In this document: positions 60,659-64,000 of the stretch, piece after piece
Numbering within the stretch: position 1 is the stretch's first letter
How the letters are laid out: each line of letters starts with the position of its first letter
Program-made: the position numbers and the translations under genes
Source: Salinimicrobium flavum
GTDB lineage: Bacteria; Bacteroidota; Bacteroidia; Flavobacteriales; Flavobacteriaceae
Direction of reading: 5' to 3'
Assembly (NCBI RefSeq): GCF_042684505.1
Contig: NZ_JBHULT010000005.1
Span: forward strand, 248,001-312,000
Length of the DNA: 64,000 nucleotides
Notes under the pieces: model-generated
What the model was told of the DNA's origin: nothing
The model's input: the letters and a program-made list of their open reading frames with translations, nothing else
Databases searched by the model: none

Positions 60659-61348
60659 TTATTGTTTTTCCTGAATACCTGAAGTGGTATTTTCTTCTGG
60701 TGATGATTTTACCGGACTTTTGACCCAGTTCTCCAGAATCTTTTTACCGTGAGGGGTAAGAACAGATTCCGGGTGGAACTGAACTCCTTTTACATCGAAA
60801 AAGCGGTGTCGCAGGGACATTATCTGCCCGTTCTCATCATAAGATGTCGCCTCCAGGCAGTCGGGAAGGTTTCTGGCCACGACCCAGGAATGGTACCGGC
60901 CTACTTCCATCTCTTTTTCAAGGTTCTCAAACAGGGATTCATCACTCACACAAAGTTTGATCCTGGAAGAAACGCCATGGTAGACCTGCTGGAGGTTTAT
61001 AATGCTGCCTCCAAAAACCTCCCCAATGGCCTGCTGACCAAGACATACTCCAAAAATACTTTTCGTGGGAGCATACCGGGCAATGATTTCCTTTAGGAGT
61101 CCGGCTTCATCGGGAATGCCCGGGCCCGGGGAAAGGAGGATCTTATCGAAATTTTCTACTTCTTCGAGCTCAAGCTCATTATTTCTTTTCACAGTCACCT
61201 TGCAATCCAGTTCTTCAAGGTAGTGCACCAGGTTATAAACGAAGGAGTCGTAATTGTCGATCACCAGAATTTTCAGGGGTTTACTCTCATCCCCTCCCTG
61301 GCCCCCGGAGGGAAGGGTGTTTTTATTGATATATTGATCTTTTTCCAT
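60659..61348 (-). CDS. trpG: anthranilate synthase component II (glutamine amidotransferase)
   Basis: The 229-residue protein has ILVIDNYDSFVYNLVHYLEE, LLSPGPGIP, GVCLGQQAIGEVFGG with the nucleophilic Cys, and GVQFHPESVLTP with the catalytic His. It supplies ammonia to TrpE. The N-terminus is unusual: about 28 residues (MEKDQYINKNTLPSGGQGGD...) precede ILVID, whereas the family starts within two or three residues of that strand. Those codons lie in a GC-rich hairpin repeat that fills the trpE-trpG junction, so the tail is repeat-derived. There is no closer ATG. Confidence 0.94.
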   Translation of the reverse strand: MEKDQYINKNTLPSGGQGGDESKPLKILVIDNYDSFVYNLVHYLEELDCKVTVKRNNELELEEVENFDKILLSPGPGIPDEAGLLKEIIARYAPTKSIFGVCLGQQAIGEVFGGSIINLQQVYHGVSSRIKLCVSDESLFENLEKEMEVGRYHSWVVARNLPDCLEATSYDENGQIMSLRHRFFDVKGVQFHPESVLTPHGKKILENWVKSPVKSSPEENTTSGIQEKQ

Positions 61349-61406
61349 TTTGCTATTATAACTATCCCCTATTTGTCAAGGAGAGGTGCCCGCAGGGCGG
61401 GGTGAT
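61288..61406. repeat. inverted GC-rich repeat at the trpE-trpG junction
   Basis: Right after the trpE stop the minus strand has CACCCCGCCCTGCGGGCACC then CTTGACAAATAGGGG. About 45 nt further is CCCTTCCCTCCGGGGGCCAGGGAGGGG. Both halves contain internal stems (GCCCTGCGGGC; CCCTCC.GG.GGAGGG). The second half is translated as the N-terminus of TrpG. It looks like an inserted intergenic repeat adapted into the operon. Confidence 0.6.
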
Positions 61407-62804
61407 TTATATTTCTTCTGCTATTTCAAGAGCGCGGGTAAGGGCACCCAGTTTGTTGTATACCTCCTGCAATTCATTTTCTTCCTTAGATTCTGAGACG
61501 ATGCCTGCACCTGCCTGGTAATGTAGCTGATGGTTTTTGCTAAGAAAAGATCTGATGACAATGGCATGGTTAAAATTTCCTTTAAAATCCATAAAACCTA
61601 TCGCGCCCCCGTAAAAATCCCGGTTCACATTCTCAAGTTCCTCAATGATCTGCATCGCACGATGTTTTGGAGCACCACTCAGCGTTCCTGCCGGGAAAGT
61701 ATCGGCCACCATTTGCATGGTAGGAGTGAGGCTGTTCTTTTTTGCAGTGACTTTACTCACCAAATGGATCACGTGTGAAAAATACTGGATCTCCTTATAG
61801 GTTTCCACTTTTACCTCGCTGCCGTGGCGGCTAAGGTCATTACGGGCGAGGTCTACCAGCATTACATGTTCTGCGTTCTCTTTTTTATCTGCTGCCAGAT
61901 CACGTGCATTCTGTGCATCAAGTTCATCGTGTCCGGTTCTTTTGAAAGTACCTGCAATAGGATGAATTTCTGCTTTCTCATCTTTTACGACAAGTTGGGC
62001 TTCAGGTGAACTACCGAAGATCCTGAAATCTCCATAGTCGAAATAGAACAAATAAGGGGAGGGATTCACATTTCGCAGGGCACGGTACACATTGAATTCA
62101 TCCCCTTTAAAAGTTTGGGAGAACCTTCGGGAGAGTACCATCTGAAAAACATCGCCCCTTTGGCAATGGTGCTTTACCATTTTCACCTTTTCCATATAAC
62201 CTTCGTCTGATTCGTTGGAAACCGGTTCCCCTTCCGCAGAGAAATGATAGGATGCAAAATTTTTCACTTTCAGCAACTGCTCTATTTGCTCCAGGTTACT
62301 TTCGGTATCATAACTATGGTCAAAAATGTAGGCTTCATTATTAAAATGATTGATAGCGATGATGTTCTGGTAAACGGCATAGTAGATATCGGGTATCTCC
62401 AGGTTGCCTTTCTTCTTATTAATATTAATATTCTCAAAATATCTCACTCCGTCATAGGCGATATACCCGAACAATCCCTGGTTGATGAAATTGAACCTGG
62501 GGCCGTTGGAGCTGAACTTTTCTGCAAACTTTTGAATTGCCAGGGGAATTTTAACTTCTGCGTCTATAGGGACATCAAAATTTGAACCGTCAGGGAAAGT
62601 TTGTGTAAGTATTTCTTTTTCTACCTTGAGGGATGCAATAGGATTACAGCAGATATAAGAAAAGCTGTTTTCGCTCCCGTGATAGTCACTGCTCTCCAGC
62701 AGCAGACTGTTGGGAAACTTATCTCTTATCTTGAGATAGATGCTAACAGGCGTGAAGGTATCTGCCAGAAGGGTTTTATAAGTGGTTTTTAATTTATACA
62801 TCAT
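61407..62804 (-). CDS. trpE: anthranilate synthase component I
   Basis: From 62804 (MMYKLKTTYKTLLAD) the protein has 465 residues. The N-terminal part has the regulatory LLESSDYHGSENSFSYI (the LLES-type tryptophan-feedback motif), and the chorismate-binding domain includes MVDLARNDLSRHG, FPAGTLSGAPKHRAMQIIEELE and GAIGFMDF. It converts chorismate to anthranilate with ammonia from TrpG. A start at 62837 is possible but sits 10 nt after the attenuator U-run, and homologues start near MMYKL. It is the first gene of trpEGDCFBA. Confidence 0.96.
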   Translation of the reverse strand: MMYKLKTTYKTLLADTFTPVSIYLKIRDKFPNSLLLESSDYHGSENSFSYICCNPIASLKVEKEILTQTFPDGSNFDVPIDAEVKIPLAIQKFAEKFSSNGPRFNFINQGLFGYIAYDGVRYFENININKKKGNLEIPDIYYAVYQNIIAINHFNNEAYIFDHSYDTESNLEQIEQLLKVKNFASYHFSAEGEPVSNESDEGYMEKVKMVKHHCQRGDVFQMVLSRRFSQTFKGDEFNVYRALRNVNPSPYLFYFDYGDFRIFGSSPEAQLVVKDEKAEIHPIAGTFKRTGHDELDAQNARDLAADKKENAEHVMLVDLARNDLSRHGSEVKVETYKEIQYFSHVIHLVSKVTAKKNSLTPTMQMVADTFPAGTLSGAPKHRAMQIIEELENVNRDFYGGAIGFMDFKGNFNHAIVIRSFLSKNHQLHYQAGAGIVSESKEENELQEVYNKLGALTRALEIAEEI

Positions 62805-62847
62805 AGTGCTGTAATCGTTTATTGAAAAAATGCTCATTTATAGACAT

Positions 62848-62877
62848 AAAAAAAGGCCTGTCGTGTGACAAGCCTTT
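62848..62877 (-). terminator. trp attenuator hairpin
   Basis: On the minus strand AAGGCTTGTC-ACAC-GACAGGCCTT folds into a stem of about ten pairs followed by seven T. It is 24 nt after the leader peptide stop and 43 nt before trpE. A competing pairing is possible between GTCGTG at the end of the leader ORF (62908-62903) and CACGAC in the hairpin (62865-62860), the expected antiterminator. Confidence 0.85.
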
Positions 62878-62901
62878 GTATATAGTTACAGGAGGTGTTG
62901 C

Positions 62902-62958
62902 TCACGACGTTCGACGTAAGTACTTCCACCACCAGTTATTGTTTAATTCATTGTTCAT
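62902..62958 (-). CDS. trpL: trp operon leader peptide with three Trp codons
   Basis: The 18-codon frame reads MNNELNNNWWWKYLRRTS. Three consecutive TGG codons at residues 9-11 are followed by seven codons and TGA. A ribosome stalled at the Trp codons would free the downstream GTCGTG segment for antitermination; a ribosome reaching the stop would cover it and allow the terminator to form. The ATG is only 7 nt after a perfect -7 element, so the transcript probably has almost no leader before it. Confidence 0.85.
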   Translation of the reverse strand: MNNELNNNWWWKYLRRTS

Positions 62959-62965
62959 CTGGAGG

Positions 62966-62998
62966 CAAATATAAGCTGGTTAAATCATTAAATACAAA
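62966..62998 (-). promoter_or_regulatory. trp operon promoter
   Basis: TTTG (62998-62995), a 21-bp spacer and TATATTTG (62973-62966) match the -33 TTTG and -7 TAnnTTTG elements of Bacteroidetes promoters; -7 to leader ATG is 7 nt. Confidence 0.75.
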
Positions 62999-63072
62999 TA
63001 AAACCAGAAATTTTAGGATAATATTTAAGGTGAAAAATATTATACTGCGCCGGCCTGTGACATACGGATTAT

Positions 63073-63080
63073 TATCTTTG
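63073..63080 (+). promoter_or_regulatory. -7 element of the rhodanese gene
   Basis: TATCTTTG, a perfect TAnnTTTG, 34 nt before the ATG. Confidence 0.6.
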
Positions 63081-63114
63081 CAGGAATTGAAAAAGTCGAA
63101 CCAAAATCAAAGTT

Positions 63115-63426
63115 ATGAAAGAACTAACTCAGGAAGAATGGAAAGAACAATTGGAAAGGGATGAAAATGCAGAGATCCTGGATGTAAGAACTCAAGAGGA
63201 AGTAGAAGAAGGGTATATTCCCAATGCAAAAAATATTGATATCTATAAAGGCCAGGGGTTTGTAGAAGAGATCCAGAAACTCGACAAGTCCAAAAATTAT
63301 TATGTGTATTGCAGGTCGGGAGCTCGTAGTGCTCAGGCATGTACTTTTATGGATCAAATGGGATTTAAGAACACTTATAATCTTATTGGCGGTTTTTCAA
63401 ATTGGACCGGGCCAAAATCGGAATAA
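63115..63426 (+). CDS. single-domain rhodanese-like protein
   Basis: The 103-residue protein is one rhodanese domain: AEILDVRTQEEVEEGYIPNAKNIDI, then YYVYCRSGARSAQAC with the catalytic Cys in a CRSGARS loop, and LIGGFSNWTG. It transfers sulfane sulfur to thiols or an unknown acceptor. No signal peptide is present, so it is cytoplasmic. It is single, divergent from the trp leader, and followed by a strong terminator. Confidence 0.93.
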   Translation: MKELTQEEWKEQLERDENAEILDVRTQEEVEEGYIPNAKNIDIYKGQGFVEEIQKLDKSKNYYVYCRSGARSAQACTFMDQMGFKNTYNLIGGFSNWTGPKSE

Positions 63427-63451
63427 TTTTAAGTTTTATTTAACATTCGTT

Positions 63452-63490
63452 AAAAGGACGTTTCTTCTCGATGAATAACGTCCTTTTTTT
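63452..63490 (+). terminator. terminator of the rhodanese gene
   Basis: AAAAGGACGTT and AACGTCCTTTTTTTT form a stem with a T-run, 26 nt after the stop. Confidence 0.88.
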
Positions 63491-63691
63491 TATGCTTTAA
63501 AAACAGCAGCTGCAGGGGATAACCGTAAAAAAATTGTTAAAAAATCAGGGAGTGTCACAGCCGGGAGATATTGTAAATTGGGAGTTAATTATTTTAAAAA
63601 GTTGATTTTCCATATGTTAAAAAATTTGGTTTTTAAATTATTAAACATAGATTCGGAAAATCTTTTAACAATTTAACTTAAAATTTAATTT

Positions 63692-64000
63692 ATGAAATTA
63701 AAAAAAACCTCTACGTTTTTGGCAACCGCTTTTGCAGTTGCAGCAATGGTTTCCTGTTCGAAAGAAGAGGGAACAAACATGGAAATCCAGGAAGAAGCAA
63801 AATTTAATCAAAGCTATTCCCAGGCAATTCCAGACCAATACATTATTGTCTACAAAGAGTCCGGTAAATTAAGTGGAGACCACACGCTTAATAAACAGGA
63901 AGTTCAAAACAAGACACAAAAATTATTAAGCCAAAACGCCATTGGTGATGCCGAGATCATTCAGGTTTACAGTGCAGCTCTTAGCGGGGTAACTGTTAGA
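63692..64000 (+). CDS. subtilisin-like S8 peptidase, N-terminal part (cut by window edge)
   Basis: The visible 103 codons encode a lipoprotein-type signal MKLKKTSTFLATAFAVAAMVSC (Cys22), a polar linker, and the start of an inhibitor I9 propeptide: IPDQYIIVYKESGKLSGD and IIQVYSAALSGVTVR. This order is that of exported S8 family proteases of Bacteroidetes, whose catalytic Asp, His and Ser would lie beyond the window. The AT-rich 200 nt upstream carries its promoter, without a clear -7 match. Confidence 0.75.
   Translation, partial: MKLKKTSTFLATAFAVAAMVSCSKEEGTNMEIQEEAKFNQSYSQAIPDQYIIVYKESGKLSGDHTLNKQEVQNKTQKLLSQNAIGDAEIIQVYSAALSGVTVR

Noticed and set aside
62821..62877. The hairpin before trpE as an ordinary terminator of another gene
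   Set aside because: No gene ends upstream of it on the minus strand; the Trp-rich leader frame and promoter just before it make an attenuator the better reading.

Overview
The window comes from a member of the Bacteroidota, most probably the family Flavobacteriaceae. The evidence is a UpxY-type NusG paralogue heading a surface-polysaccharide cluster, a 30S protein THX gene, a kynurenine 3-monooxygenase, a DUF1573 protein, many lipoproteins with a short signal and Cys, a TonB-dependent receptor, and repeated matches to the TAnnTTTG -7 promoter element of this phylum. The genus cannot be fixed from the sequence alone. No rRNA, tRNA, CRISPR array, phage or insertion-sequence transposase was recognised.

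Layout. Positions 1-8.9 kb hold a surface-polysaccharide operon on the minus strand: upxY, a decayed ugd remnant, a UDP-glucuronate 4-epimerase-like gene, an acyltransferase-3, a Wzx flippase, a hexapeptide acetyltransferase, an EpsG-like polymerase, a GT4 glycosyltransferase, a second hexapeptide acetyltransferase, and a glycosyltransferase cut by the window edge. It is visibly more AT-rich than the rest. From 8.9 to 18 kb genes are sparse (two lipoproteins, an SDR oxidoreductase, a tiny membrane protein, kmo, a K+/H+ antiporter, msrA) and separated by long repeat-filled spacers. From 18 to 62.8 kb the chromosome is dense and housekeeping: Nif3, lpxK, a hybrid histidine kinase, gap-lipA, an ECF sigma factor with a GT2, a fasciclin lipoprotein, murB with an aminotransferase, a PDZ aspartyl protease, valS, an rsfS-ftsH-LUD-cdsA-psd-ACBP set, birA, pyrE/NUDIX, an M14 peptidase, a TonB receptor, coaD-ddl, a PASTA protein with rluD, yaaA, pyruvate carboxylase, a uracil-DNA glycosylase-like gene, THX, and a complete trpEGDCFBA operon. 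The window ends with a rhodanese and the start of a subtilisin-like protease.

How genes connect. BirA would biotinylate the terminal AMKM lysine of pyruvate carboxylase. CdsA, Psd and the ACBP-like protein are a phospholipid set. LpxK, MurB, Ddl and the polysaccharide genes are envelope functions. The trp operon makes tryptophan, and kmo belongs to the route that oxidises it.

Most striking signals. (1) Ahead of trpE, an 18-codon leader ORF with three consecutive Trp codons is followed by a hairpin and U-run: a classical attenuator, with its start codon only 7 nt beyond a perfect -7 element. (2) Many spacers carry arrays with a strict 7-nt period but unrelated unit sequences (GGGAATC, TCCTCTG, TCACTAC, AGCCAAT, GAGCACT, TCTCAAA and others), keeping phase even where the unit changes. 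Several begin at or inside the stop codon of the neighbouring gene. (3) The trp operon and the spacers contain dispersed hairpin repeats, one of which appears to supply the N-terminal codons of TrpG.
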